Source of the DNA: Neolewinella marina
GTDB lineage: Bacteria > Bacteroidota > Bacteroidia > Chitinophagales > Saprospiraceae
Assembly: GCF_002631205.1 (NCBI RefSeq)
Contig: NZ_PDLO01000002.1
Location: 434,001 to 498,000, forward strand
Reading direction: 5' to 3'
DNA: 64,000 nt
A program made the position numbers and the translations under genes. The notes under the pieces are model-generated. The model searched no databases and was not told where the DNA came from. It saw only the letters and a program-made list of their open reading frames with translations. This document shows positions 8,221 to 16,560 of the stretch, piece after piece. The first letter of the stretch is position 1; each line of letters begins with the position of its first letter.

Positions 8221-8353
8221 AAAGGCAAAGGGGTTGCACCCCCCTTCTCATCGTCTAAAGTCTTACTATCGTCTTACGTCTACACTAACTGCCACTGGCA
8301 TTAGCGCCGGATCCCGCTTCGGGGAATAATCCCAATTTGAAACTGTGTTAGTT

Positions 8354-8935
8354 ATGGACGTCAAGTCAATCAATGATCAGGAACTGATCAACCTCTACCT
8401 CGCTGGCCAAGACCGTGCATTCGAAGAATTGCTCAACCGCCACCAGCAGAAAATCTACACCTCCATCTACCTTTTCACGAAGGACCACAGCAAAGCGGAA
8501 GACATCTTCCAGGAGGTTTTCATCAAAATCATCGACACGCTGCGCCGCGGCAAGTACAACCACGAGGGCAAGTTCCTTCAGTGGGCCATGCGGATCTCGT
8601 ACAACATGTGCGTGGATTCCTTCCGCCGCAACAAGCGTCGTCCCCAGGTTGGACAGACCGAGACGTTCAACATCTTTGACGTCCTCCAGTCCCCCGAAGA
8701 CAATGCCGAGGAAGGCATGATCCGCAGCCAGACCCACGACAAGGTGCGCAAGCTCGTCGACGCCCTGCCGCCCGAGCAGCGCGAAGTGGTCATCCTGCGC
8801 CACTACGCCGACATGAGCTTCAAGGAAATCGCCAAGCTCACCCGCGTAAGCATCAACACCGCCCTCGGACGGATGCGCTACGCCCTGATCAACATGCGCA
8901 AGATGATCGAGGAGAAGGACATCGTCCTGCAGTAA
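8354..8935 (+). CDS. ECF-type RNA polymerase sigma factor (SigW/RpoE-like)
   Basis: A 193-residue protein from ATG 8354; an upstream GTG at 8345 would add three residues. Region 2 contains the core-binding DHSKAEDIFQEVFIKI and the promoter-melting segment WAMRISYNMCVDSFRR. Region 4 contains LPPEQREVVILRHYADMSF and the helix-turn-helix KEIAKLTRVSINTALGRMRY. No anti-sigma factor gene is adjacent, which is common for the stand-alone sigma factors of this phylum. A consensus housekeeping promoter precedes it, so expression may be constitutive. The target genes are unknown. A strong terminator follows. Confidence 0.93.
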   Translation: MDVKSINDQELINLYLAGQDRAFEELLNRHQQKIYTSIYLFTKDHSKAEDIFQEVFIKIIDTLRRGKYNHEGKFLQWAMRISYNMCVDSFRRNKRRPQVGQTETFNIFDVLQSPEDNAEEGMIRSQTHDKVRKLVDALPPEQREVVILRHYADMSFKEIAKLTRVSINTALGRMRYALINMRKMIEEKDIVLQ

Positions 8936-8965
8936 CCCTGCCCTTTCCCCGACGCTACTCAACAC

Positions 8966-9001
8966 AAAAAGCCCCGTTACCCAGCTGTAACGGGGCTTTT
9001 T
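8966..9001 (+). terminator. Rho-independent terminator of the sigma factor gene
   Basis: AAAAAGCCCCGTTAC (8966-8980) pairs with GTAACGGGGCTTTTT (8987-9001), a 15-bp stem ending in T residues. Confidence 0.88.
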
Positions 9002-9040
9002 CTGTCCAGGTCCGGTAACGTAAAGGCATGTCTCCAAATA

Positions 9041-9074
9041 CGAAGCCCCGCTGCACACGTGCAGCGGGGCTTCG
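9041..9074 (-). terminator. Hairpin terminator at the end of the SusC/SusD operon
   Basis: CGAAGCCCCGCTGC (9041-9054) pairs with GCAGCGGGGCTTCG (9061-9074). It lies 22 bp beyond the SusD stop codon in the minus direction. Confidence 0.75.
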
Positions 9075-9095
9075 TTTATCAAGAATAGCCAGGGC

Positions 9096-10400
9096 CTACA
9101 CCCCTTCGGAGAGGGGGATCGGGAACTTGGTGAACACGTCGTCGCCCGCCCGGTCGATGGGCAGGAACTGGGCGTTCAGCCGGCCGTAGCGGCGCAGGTC
9201 GAACATCCGGTGCCCCTCACCCCACAGGCTGTAGCAGCGCTGGTAGAGCATCTCGTCGATGAGGGCTTCCTGGGTCTCGGGGCCATCGTATTCATCCAGC
9301 CCGGCGGCCGTGCGGATGACGTCGAGGGCGTCGACCGCTTCCTCCAGGTTGCCCAAGTTAATGTTGGCTTCGGCGTAGATCAGGATGAGCTCCTCATTGC
9401 GGATAATGTCGATGGGCGAAGTGGCGCTGGCGTAGAGGGCCGTTTCAAAATCTCCGTTGAGGCCATCCTGGCTGGTCGACTGCACACGGCGGCGGAACTT
9501 GTTCAGGCGGTTATCGCCATTGGTGGCGTTTTCGATGATGCGGGGATGCACGATGATCTGGTCGCCGCTCTGGCCGGGCGCCTTGAAGAGCGGATTGAGG
9601 AGGTCTCCGGCAACCGTGCTGAAGATGTGCTCCGGGCCGACGGAGATATCACCGTCCAGGTCCAGGAAGCTGTCCTCCACGTAGGCGAGGGCCTGCTGGT
9701 AACGCCCCGCGTGGGTGGCCACCCGGGCGGCAATGGCCCGGTTGAAGCGGGCAAAAGTGGCCGGCGTATTGAAGCCGGCAAATCCATTGGAAAGGGTAAA
9801 GGCAAATTCCGCCCCCTGCAGCTGCCCGTGGGCCTCATCGAGCAGGGCCAGGATGGCATCGTAGCCGGCTTCCCGGCCCAGGAAGGGACCGAGGTTTTCG
9901 GGGTCGGCCACGTCAACGCGGACGCCGTTGTCACCGAGGAGGTCCAGCACCTGACTCAGCATATACGCCTTGATCGTGTTGGCGAAGGCCCGGTAGCCCT
10001 GCTTTTCCGCTTCCGTCACCGCGTCGGTATTGGCCACGGCTTCCAGGAGTACATTGGCGTTCTTGACCACGGCGTAACGGGAACCGAAGGGGCCGGTGAT
10101 GTAGAAGGTGTTGGCGTCGAGCGTCAGGTCTTCCTTGCCGAGCAGGTCCTCGGTATTCCGGGGGTCGGCGTCAAAGATGTACAGTTCGCGGGCGATCGTA
10201 CCGGAGGCGGTGACGTAGCTGGTGAAGCCGTTGCGCATTCCCGCCTCCACGCCGGTGGCCAACAGGTCGAGTTCCACTTCGGTGGCGTTGTTGAGTACGC
10301 CGCTGAGGCTCGGACCGTTGGGGTCGAATTGTTCCTCGATTTCGCATCCCGTCAGGGCCAGCGACAGGGCGGCCAGCAGAATGATTACGTATGGTTGCAT
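9096..10400 (-). CDS. SusD/RagB family outer membrane lipoprotein
   Basis: A 434-residue protein with a lipoprotein signal (LALTGC, lipidated Cys at about residue 19), the helical TPR-like SusD architecture and the family's typical ending FPIPLSEGV. SusD proteins cap the SusC barrel at the cell surface and bind the glycan or other nutrient to be imported. It is somewhat shorter than most SusD proteins, which usually have 480-550 residues. It follows SusC by 76 bp. No glycosidase, sulfatase or peptidase is adjacent, so the substrate is not indicated. Confidence 0.92.
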   Translation of the reverse strand: MQPYVIILLAALSLALTGCEIEEQFDPNGPSLSGVLNNATEVELDLLATGVEAGMRNGFTSYVTASGTIARELYIFDADPRNTEDLLGKEDLTLDANTFYITGPFGSRYAVVKNANVLLEAVANTDAVTEAEKQGYRAFANTIKAYMLSQVLDLLGDNGVRVDVADPENLGPFLGREAGYDAILALLDEAHGQLQGAEFAFTLSNGFAGFNTPATFARFNRAIAARVATHAGRYQQALAYVEDSFLDLDGDISVGPEHIFSTVAGDLLNPLFKAPGQSGDQIIVHPRIIENATNGDNRLNKFRRRVQSTSQDGLNGDFETALYASATSPIDIIRNEELILIYAEANINLGNLEEAVDALDVIRTAAGLDEYDGPETQEALIDEMLYQRCYSLWGEGHRMFDLRRYGRLNAQFLPIDRAGDDVFTKFPIPLSEGV

Positions 10401-10416
10401 AAATCTATAGTTTCCG

Positions 10417-10457
10417 GCTTTCGGGCGCGGGCGCGGGTGCCAGGTCCGCCCGAAAGC
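10417..10457 (-). repeat. Inverted repeat between SusC and SusD genes
   Basis: GCTTTCGGGCG (10417-10427) and CGCCCGAAAGC (10447-10457) can form an 11-bp stem in the short space between SusC and SusD. The 19-nt loop overlaps a copy of the recurring GC-rich motif. It could set the ratio of SusC to SusD transcripts, or simply protect the 3' end; this is inference. Confidence 0.55.
10423..10444 (-). repeat. Copy A of a recurring GC-rich motif (GCACCCGCG core)
   Basis: Read on the minus strand, this stretch contains GGCACCCGCGCCCGCGCCC and lies about 23 bp before the SusD start. Similar stretches occur at 18625, 28535, 47806, 52846 and 59358. Confidence 0.4.
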
Positions 10458-10476
10458 AATGAGTTAGGTTGATTGA

Positions 10477-13386
10477 TTAAAAGTCCAGTCCGATCTGCAG
10501 GTAAAACTGCTTGCTGCTGGGGAAGGGAGCTACCTCGATGTTGGTCGACAGTCCGCCACCGCCCTTGACCGAAGTCTCGGGGTCGTAGCTGCTGTAGTCC
10601 GTGATCGTGAAGATGTTGCGGCCGGACAGGCCGACCTTCAGCCCCTTGATGAATTTATTGTCCAGGGGGAAGCGGTAGGCCACGCCGGCCTCCCGGAGCC
10701 GGAAGTAGGAACCATCCTCAATGAAGCCGCCGAGGTCGTCAAACTCCCGCGGGGTGGTTTTGCCCAGGTCGGTGAGCAGACGGGTCAGGTTCAGCAGTTC
10801 GCTGCCTTCCCGCCAGTGGAAAAGGAAGTTTACGTCCAGGTTCTCGAAGAAGGTGAAGTTGTTGTTCCAGCCAAACTGGAAATCGGGCTCCGTATTGCCG
10901 GTCTGGGTGGGTACGCCGTTCACGTTCTCCCACAGTCCGGTGATCGGGGAACCTTCGTTGATGTAGAAGGTACCCAGGCCAAGTCCGAAGGCAACACCGG
11001 TCGGCACGAAGCTGGGGATGTCCTTGCCTTCACTTCCGTCCACCACGCCGAGGCGAGTGATCTCACTGCGGTTGAGCCAGAAGTTGAAGGTGGTGCGGTA
11101 GTCGACCGCCGGCGTCCGGAGGGGGTTAAGGCCCAGCTGGAACTCAAAGCCGCGGTTGCGCAGGTCGAGGTCGTTGCGGATCTCGTTGCTGAAGCCCGAC
11201 GAAGTGGGCAGGGAGCGGTCGTAGAGCAGGTTGGTTACGTCGCGGACGTAGTAGGTAGCCGTGATGTTGACCTTGTTGTCGGCCAGTCCGATGTCGGTAC
11301 CGAACTCGATTTCAGAACTCGTTTCCGGTTCCAGGGCGCTGTTGCCCTGCTGTCCGTTCACGGTGAAGCCCGCCCGACCACCGATGCTGGTGTTGGTCAG
11401 GGAGGTAAAGAGGCGGCCGAAGCTGGCGCTGTTGCCCGTTTCACCGTAAGCGGCGCGCAGCTTGAGTTGGTTGACGAAACCACCGCCCATCGTCCAGAAA
11501 TCGAACTCGTGGAGGTTCATCGCCACCGAGGCGCGGGGAAAGGCATAAAGCTTGTTGGGGTCGCCGTTCAGCGAAGACTTGTCGAAGCGAATGCCGGCCG
11601 TAGCGATGATCCGGTCATTGAGGTTTACTTCCTCCTGTACCACGTAACCGAACTCCTCGACGTTGAGCAGCGTCTGGTCCGTTTCCTGGGCGGCACCACG
11701 GCTCAGGTTGGTCTGCAGCGGAATCAGCTGGGTGGTCTGGCTCAGCAGCTGGTCGGCCGACTGGTTGATGTAGGTGATACCCGCTTGGGTGGTAAAGTTG
11801 ATGCCCCCGTCGGTGTAGTAGTCGTGGACGGCAATCGCGCTGTAGTTGTAGTTGAACAGGTCGTTCTTGCCCTCGGCGATGAAGCCGTTCTGGCGGCCGC
11901 GCTGCGACTGGAAGTTCTCCGGAACGTAGACGAAGGTCTTGTTCAGGATAAAGTCGAGTCCCCCGTTGAGGACCACGTTCAGCGAGTGCTGGTTGGTCTG
12001 CAGCAGGTTCAGGTTGATGTTGATGCCTTCCAGCACCCGGTCCACGTATTCCTCGTTGCGGGTCTGGTCGCGGGTCTGCAGGGGGTTGCCGGAAAAGTTG
12101 GGGTTATCCGGGTAGTTTCCGTTTTCGTCTGGGAAGAGGTTGACGTAGTCGCGGGTGAAGGCCAGGGTGTAGCCGTAGGACAAGCCGCCCTCGTTCTCGT
12201 TGCCGCTGAAGGAGCGGGAAGCCGACGACCGGATGTAGTTGGTGTTCGACTGGATGCGGAGGCGGTCGTTGATCTTGTGCGACAGGTTGAGGCGGGCGGT
12301 AAAGCGCTCGTAACCGGTATTTTTGATGATGCCGGCTTCGTCGCGCCAGCTGCTGCTGACGAAGAAGTTGGTCTTGTCGTCTCCGCCGCTTACCCGCAGG
12401 CGGCTGTCCGTAATAAAGCCTTGCTCTCCGTAGATGATGTCTTCGTAGTCGAAAATCTCCCCGCGGGACTGGGCTGCTTCGAATTCAGCCCGCGCGGAGG
12501 CACCGTAGGCCTCTTCGATCTGGTCGGCGTTGTAGGAGCGGCGCCCGACCTTGCGGATGATGGTATTGAAGCCCAGGTCCTGGTTAAAGGATACCCGCGT
12601 TTCACCGGATACCCCCTTCTTCGTGGTAATGATGATTACCCCGGCGTTGGCCCGGGTACCGTAGATGGCCGCGGCCGACGCGCCCTTCAGCACTTCGATG
12701 CTCTCAATGTCGTCGGGGTTGATGTCGGCGATGCGGTTGGAGGCCGATTCCTCGCTGGCACTGTTGGCGCCGGAGGCATTCCGCGAGCCGTTGGGGATTT
12801 CCACGTTGGAAATATAGACGCCGTCGACAATGAACAGGGGCTGGTTGTTACCCGACAGGGACGACACCCCCCGCAGGCGGACGGCGTATCCACCCCCCGG
12901 CGCGCCCGATGTCTGGGTGATGTTCACCCCCGTCAGCTTGCCGTACAGGGCTCCGTCGACCGTTTGCTGGCTGGTTACCCCGCTGAGCTCGTCGCCCGAT
13001 ACGGTGGCCACGGCATTCGCCAGGTTAGACCGCTTGATGGTGGACGCCAGGCCGGTCACCACCACCTGTTCCAGGTTGGCAATGTCTTCCTGCATGACCA
13101 CTTCAATCGGTCCGATGCCACGCGAAACTTCAATCACCTGGGGGGCAAATCCCGTATAGGTGAGCCGCAATTCGGCCGGATCGGTGGGTATGTCCAGCTG
13201 AAATTGTCCATCAAAATCTGTAATGGTTCCCGTGGTGGTTCCGACCACCAGGATGGATACCCCGATCAGTGGCTCCCCATCCCGATCGGTGACGGTTCCG
13301 TTCACGGGGTACTGGGCAAACAGCAGGCAGGGCAAAAAGAGCGCCAGCAGGAGACTCCCCGCGAGCGGCAGTTGATTTCGTAACAT
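10477..13386 (-). CDS. SusC/RagA family TonB-dependent outer membrane receptor
   Basis: A 969-residue receptor with a signal peptide ending near LLFAQ, an N-terminal carboxypeptidase-regulatory-like beta-sandwich (about 28-105, from VNGTVTDRDGEPLIG), a TonB plug (about 110-245, with VRLRGVSSLSGNNQPLFIVD) and a long beta-barrel ending in FYLQIGLDF. It imports a large ligand across the outer membrane using TonB energy, together with SusD. There is no N-terminal STN domain, so control by a FecR-type anti-sigma factor is unlikely. A good promoter lies upstream at 13457-13488. Confidence 0.94.
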   Translation of the reverse strand: MLRNQLPLAGSLLLALFLPCLLFAQYPVNGTVTDRDGEPLIGVSILVVGTTTGTITDFDGQFQLDIPTDPAELRLTYTGFAPQVIEVSRGIGPIEVVMQEDIANLEQVVVTGLASTIKRSNLANAVATVSGDELSGVTSQQTVDGALYGKLTGVNITQTSGAPGGGYAVRLRGVSSLSGNNQPLFIVDGVYISNVEIPNGSRNASGANSASEESASNRIADINPDDIESIEVLKGASAAAIYGTRANAGVIIITTKKGVSGETRVSFNQDLGFNTIIRKVGRRSYNADQIEEAYGASARAEFEAAQSRGEIFDYEDIIYGEQGFITDSRLRVSGGDDKTNFFVSSSWRDEAGIIKNTGYERFTARLNLSHKINDRLRIQSNTNYIRSSASRSFSGNENEGGLSYGYTLAFTRDYVNLFPDENGNYPDNPNFSGNPLQTRDQTRNEEYVDRVLEGININLNLLQTNQHSLNVVLNGGLDFILNKTFVYVPENFQSQRGRQNGFIAEGKNDLFNYNYSAIAVHDYYTDGGINFTTQAGITYINQSADQLLSQTTQLIPLQTNLSRGAAQETDQTLLNVEEFGYVVQEEVNLNDRIIATAGIRFDKSSLNGDPNKLYAFPRASVAMNLHEFDFWTMGGGFVNQLKLRAAYGETGNSASFGRLFTSLTNTSIGGRAGFTVNGQQGNSALEPETSSEIEFGTDIGLADNKVNITATYYVRDVTNLLYDRSLPTSSGFSNEIRNDLDLRNRGFEFQLGLNPLRTPAVDYRTTFNFWLNRSEITRLGVVDGSEGKDIPSFVPTGVAFGLGLGTFYINEGSPITGLWENVNGVPTQTGNTEPDFQFGWNNNFTFFENLDVNFLFHWREGSELLNLTRLLTDLGKTTPREFDDLGGFIEDGSYFRLREAGVAYRFPLDNKFIKGLKVGLSGRNIFTITDYSSYDPETSVKGGGGLSTNIEVAPFPSSKQFYLQIGLDF

Positions 13387-13456
13387 AATGATTATTAGTG
13401 AGTTTGAGGTACGCAGCCAGAACGTGGTTAGGGGGAATTCCGCTGCTTGAAGTGCC

Positions 13457-13488
13457 TAAATGTACACGTTGACACTCACATTCAACAA
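13457..13488 (-). promoter_or_regulatory. Promoter of the SusC/SusD operon
   Basis: On the minus strand TTTG (13488-13485) is followed after 20 bp by TACATTTA (13464-13457), one base off TAnnTTTG. The implied leader before the SusC ATG at 13386 is about 65 nt. Confidence 0.6.
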
Positions 13489-13628
13489 ATAGTTGTCGTG
13501 ACAATTCAAATAAAGCGCAACAATAGTTTACCTAGGCTGACCTAGGCGGTATCCTGTTCGGATCGATTCAGGTGACAGCATCTGCGGTGGTGAACTACCC
13601 GGTGGCACCGGTCCCAACCGGCGCGTGT

Positions 13629-13636
13629 TACCTTTG
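13629..13636 (+). promoter_or_regulatory. Candidate -7 box for the polysaccharide gene pair
   Basis: TACCTTTG fits TAnnTTTG and lies 26 bp before the Wzz-like ATG at 13663. No clear TTTG -33 box is seen. Confidence 0.45.
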
Positions 13637-13662
13637 TCGGCGAGCGTGCTTCAAGCTGACCT

Positions 13663-14778
13663 ATGCTGCCTACCCCCCCGACTTCCACTCCCCCACCCGT
13701 CCACCTGCTCGGCGTGCTGCGTACCCTCTGGCGCTGGCGCCGGTCGATCCTGATCACCACCGCCATCGGGGCCGTTGTCTCAATTGTTATCTCGCTATTG
13801 CTACCGGTCTACTTCACCGGCTATACCTCCTTCGTGGCCATCAGCCCGGAGCAGGTATCGATCGAAAGCACCTTCGGCACCAACGGTGGGCGGATCCAGT
13901 TCTACGGCACCGGCGACGACATCGACCGACTGCTGAGCATCGCTGAAAGCAACGAAGTGGTCGACTACCTGATCGACACCTTCAACCTGTACGGGGTGTA
14001 CAACATCGACAGCACCAACCGCAAGGGCCCCGTGCGGGTAGTGGAGGAATTCCAGCGCCGCTTCTCCGTCGAGCGCAACCCCCGCGACATCATCGAGCTG
14101 ACCGTGGAGGACCGCGATCCGGAACGGGCGGCCGCCATGGCCAACGCGGCCCGCGAGCGCATCAACGAAGTGAACCTGCGGCTGATCCGCGCTACCCACG
14201 GTCGCAACGCCAGCGGCCTGCAACGGGAAGCGGACGAAAGCCAGCGCCGCCTGGATGCCCTCAACGAGCGGCTTTCCGAATTGCGGCAAACGTCGGGCGT
14301 CTACAACACGGAAGCCCAGAGCGAGGCGCTGGCTACTGCGGCCAGCACCCTGGACCGACAGATTGCCGGCACCCAGGCACGACTTGCCGCCTTCCGGGAG
14401 ATGAGCCTCCGCGACAGCATCGCCAAACTGACGGTGGACCTGGCCGGCCTGCGGGAAACCCGCGGGGCGGTGACCACTCAACTGGAAAAGCTCAATGCCA
14501 GCATCGGGCAGATCGACAACCTGGAAGAGGAACGCCTGCAGGCCAACGAGGCCCTCAGCGACAGCCGCACCCGCCTGAAGCAGTACCAGAGTATCCTCGA
14601 CGGCGACCGCCGCACCCTGGAAGTCATCGAGGAGGCCCGCACGCCCCTGGTAAAGAGCTCCCCCATCCGGTGGCTGATCGTGGTAGCTTCAACCGTACTG
14701 ACCTTCCTGTGCTCCGTGATCGGGGTACTGTTGCTGGATAGCAGCCGCCGTTACGACTGGGGAAGCATCACGCGATGA
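13663..14778 (+). CDS. Wzz-like polysaccharide chain-length/export protein
   Basis: A 371-residue inner membrane protein. A Pro-rich N terminus leads to a first membrane helix (about 29-50, SILITTAIGAVVSIVISLLL), a periplasmic domain of roughly 290 residues rich in coiled coil (about 180-320), and a second helix near 342-363. This is the architecture of Wzz/chain-length determinant proteins, without the cytoplasmic tyrosine kinase of Wzc. Such proteins set polymer length in O-antigen or exopolysaccharide synthesis. The stop overlaps the start of the O-antigen ligase gene (ATGA), so the two are translationally coupled. Confidence 0.85.
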   Translation: MLPTPPTSTPPPVHLLGVLRTLWRWRRSILITTAIGAVVSIVISLLLPVYFTGYTSFVAISPEQVSIESTFGTNGGRIQFYGTGDDIDRLLSIAESNEVVDYLIDTFNLYGVYNIDSTNRKGPVRVVEEFQRRFSVERNPRDIIELTVEDRDPERAAAMANAARERINEVNLRLIRATHGRNASGLQREADESQRRLDALNERLSELRQTSGVYNTEAQSEALATAASTLDRQIAGTQARLAAFREMSLRDSIAKLTVDLAGLRETRGAVTTQLEKLNASIGQIDNLEEERLQANEALSDSRTRLKQYQSILDGDRRTLEVIEEARTPLVKSSPIRWLIVVASTVLTFLCSVIGVLLLDSSRRYDWGSITR

Positions 14779-16226
14779 ACCGGCGGCTGTACACCGGCTA
14801 CGCGGCGGTGGTGGTGCTCAGCATCGCCCTGGCGGCCGGCAGCGGCCACTACTGGCTGGCGGGGCTGCCCCTGCTGCTGTGGATCTGCATACAGGCCGCG
14901 GTCGACATCCGCCCCTTCTTCGGCCTGCTGCTGGTAATGATCCCCCTGGGCACCGAGATCCAGTTGCCCGGCGGCATGGGCACCGACCTGCCCACCGAGC
15001 CCATTGCCGTAGGGCTGACGGGTTGGCTGCTGCTGCACGCCGCCCGTCACTGGCCGGAGTACGATCATCGCACCTTCCTCCACCCCATTGCCCTGTTGCT
15101 CTACCTCCACGTAGCCTGGATCCTGGTGGCCAGTGGGTTCGGAGAACTCAAACTCATCAGCCTCAAGTTTTCCCTCGCCAAACTCTGGTACGTCGGGGCC
15201 TTTTTCCTGCTGCCGCTCCTGTTGCTGCGGACGCCGCGGGCGGTAACCCTCTTCGCACACTGCGTTTTCTGGCCCCTGCTGTTCGTGGCCGTGCAGACCC
15301 TGGTCCGCCACGCGGGTTACGGCTTCAGCTTCGCGGACCAGTTCCGCACCATGAGCCCCTTCATGCGCAACCACGTCTCCTACGCCGGTTGCCTGGCGAC
15401 CTTTTCCCCCTGGCTGGGGTACCTCATCTGGTACCGGCGGCGGGAGGGCAAGACCTACCGGTGGATGGTTTACCTGCTGCTGCCCTTGTGGGTCGCGGCC
15501 ATCTTCTTTTCCTACACCCGGGCGGCGTACATCGCCCTCTTCCTGGCCGGCATGGGCTTTCTGCTGATTCGCCGGCACCTGCTGCGCCCAGCCGTTACCC
15601 TGGCCTTCGTGGCCGCCGCCGCGGTGGCGGTGTACTTCGTCTACGACAACAACTACCTGGAGTACGCCCCCAACTACGACACCACCATTGCCCACCAGGA
15701 ATTCGACAACCTCATCTCCGCCACCTACAAGCTGGAGGACATCAGCACCATGGAGCGGTTCTACCGCTGGGTAGCGGGGGGAAATATGGTTCCCTACCGC
15801 CCCTGGACCGGATTCGGCCCGGGCAGCTTCGTGGAACTCTACCAGGCCTATACCAACAACAACTTCCAGACCTACGTCAGCGACAATGAGGACCGCAGCG
15901 GGATCCATAACTATTTCCTGATGACGCTGGTCGAACAGGGTTATCCGGGACTGCTCTTCCTGCTGGCCTTCCTGATCGGCATTTTCTATTACGGTCAGTC
16001 GCTGTACGCCCGGCAATCCGACCCCGCCGCCCGGGCCGCCGTAGTAGCCAGTTTGCTGTCGGTAACCATCGTAGCGGCCTTCAGCATCATCAACGACCTG
16101 CTCGAGACCGACAAGGTGGGCTCACTGTTTTTCATCAGTACCGCCATCCTTATCACGATGGGCAAGTTCCGCAGGCCGGCTACCCTGCCGCCGGTGACGA
16201 CAGGTACACCACCGCAACGATACTGA
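14775..16226 (+). CDS. O-antigen ligase / Wzy-type polymerase family membrane protein
   Basis: A 483-residue protein with about twelve hydrophobic segments. It contains the Wzy_C-type region, including the large periplasmic loop (about 285-375) ending in RSGIHNYFLMTLVEQGYPGL, whose His follows a conserved family pattern. Members either ligate O-antigen to lipid A core or polymerise repeat units; sequence alone does not separate the two. Coupling with a Wzz-like partner favours a role in polymer assembly. The last 47 bp overlap the end of the fluoride channel gene on the other strand. Confidence 0.85.
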   Translation: MNRRLYTGYAAVVVLSIALAAGSGHYWLAGLPLLLWICIQAAVDIRPFFGLLLVMIPLGTEIQLPGGMGTDLPTEPIAVGLTGWLLLHAARHWPEYDHRTFLHPIALLLYLHVAWILVASGFGELKLISLKFSLAKLWYVGAFFLLPLLLLRTPRAVTLFAHCVFWPLLFVAVQTLVRHAGYGFSFADQFRTMSPFMRNHVSYAGCLATFSPWLGYLIWYRRREGKTYRWMVYLLLPLWVAAIFFSYTRAAYIALFLAGMGFLLIRRHLLRPAVTLAFVAAAAVAVYFVYDNNYLEYAPNYDTTIAHQEFDNLISATYKLEDISTMERFYRWVAGGNMVPYRPWTGFGPGSFVELYQAYTNNNFQTYVSDNEDRSGIHNYFLMTLVEQGYPGLLFLLAFLIGIFYYGQSLYARQSDPAARAAVVASLLSVTIVAAFSIINDLLETDKVGSLFFISTAILITMGKFRRPATLPPVTTGTPPQRY

Positions 16227-16560
16227 CCAGTCCGCTGAACAGACTGGCCCCCAGGTACAGCAGGGCCACGCTGGCATGACCCGCCTGCAGCAGGCCCACC
16301 AGTTCGGCGGCAAAGGTGGAAAAGGTGGAAAAGCCCCCACAAAAGCCCGTTACGAGCAGCAGCTGTCCGCCGCGGGGCAGTTGATCGCGGGCCACCAGCG
16401 ACAGGGCCACCCCCAGGATGATGCACGCCAGCAGATTGGCCAGAAAGGTAGCCCAGGGGAAAGCGCCCTCCCCTACCCCTTCCGAAGGGAAAAGCCGGCC
16501 GATTCCGTAGCGGGACAGGGCTCCGACCCCGCCACCCAGAAAGACCAGCAGGGCACTCAC
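16180..16560 (-). CDS. crcB: Fluoride channel CrcB/Fluc
   Basis: A 126-residue protein with four membrane helices and the signatures GGGVGALSRYG near the N terminus and GFCGGFSTFSTFAAE in helix 3, where the Phe residues line the fluoride path. It exports toxic fluoride as a dual-topology dimer. Translation starts at GTG 16560, whose last two bases overlap the TGA of the upstream WecA-like gene. Its 3' end overlaps the convergent O-antigen ligase gene by 47 bp. I see no fluoride riboswitch: the gene has no leader of its own. Confidence 0.9.
   Translation of the reverse strand: MSALLVFLGGGVGALSRYGIGRLFPSEGVGEGAFPWATFLANLLACIILGVALSLVARDQLPRGGQLLLVTGFCGGFSTFSTFAAELVGLLQAGHASVALLYLGASLFSGLVSIVAVVYLSSPAAG

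Noticed and set aside
10816-13383. Long plus-strand open frame (855 codons) opposite the SusC gene
   Set aside because: SusC is unmistakable on the minus strand; the antisense frame is Gly/Val-rich without domains and is explained by high GC3.
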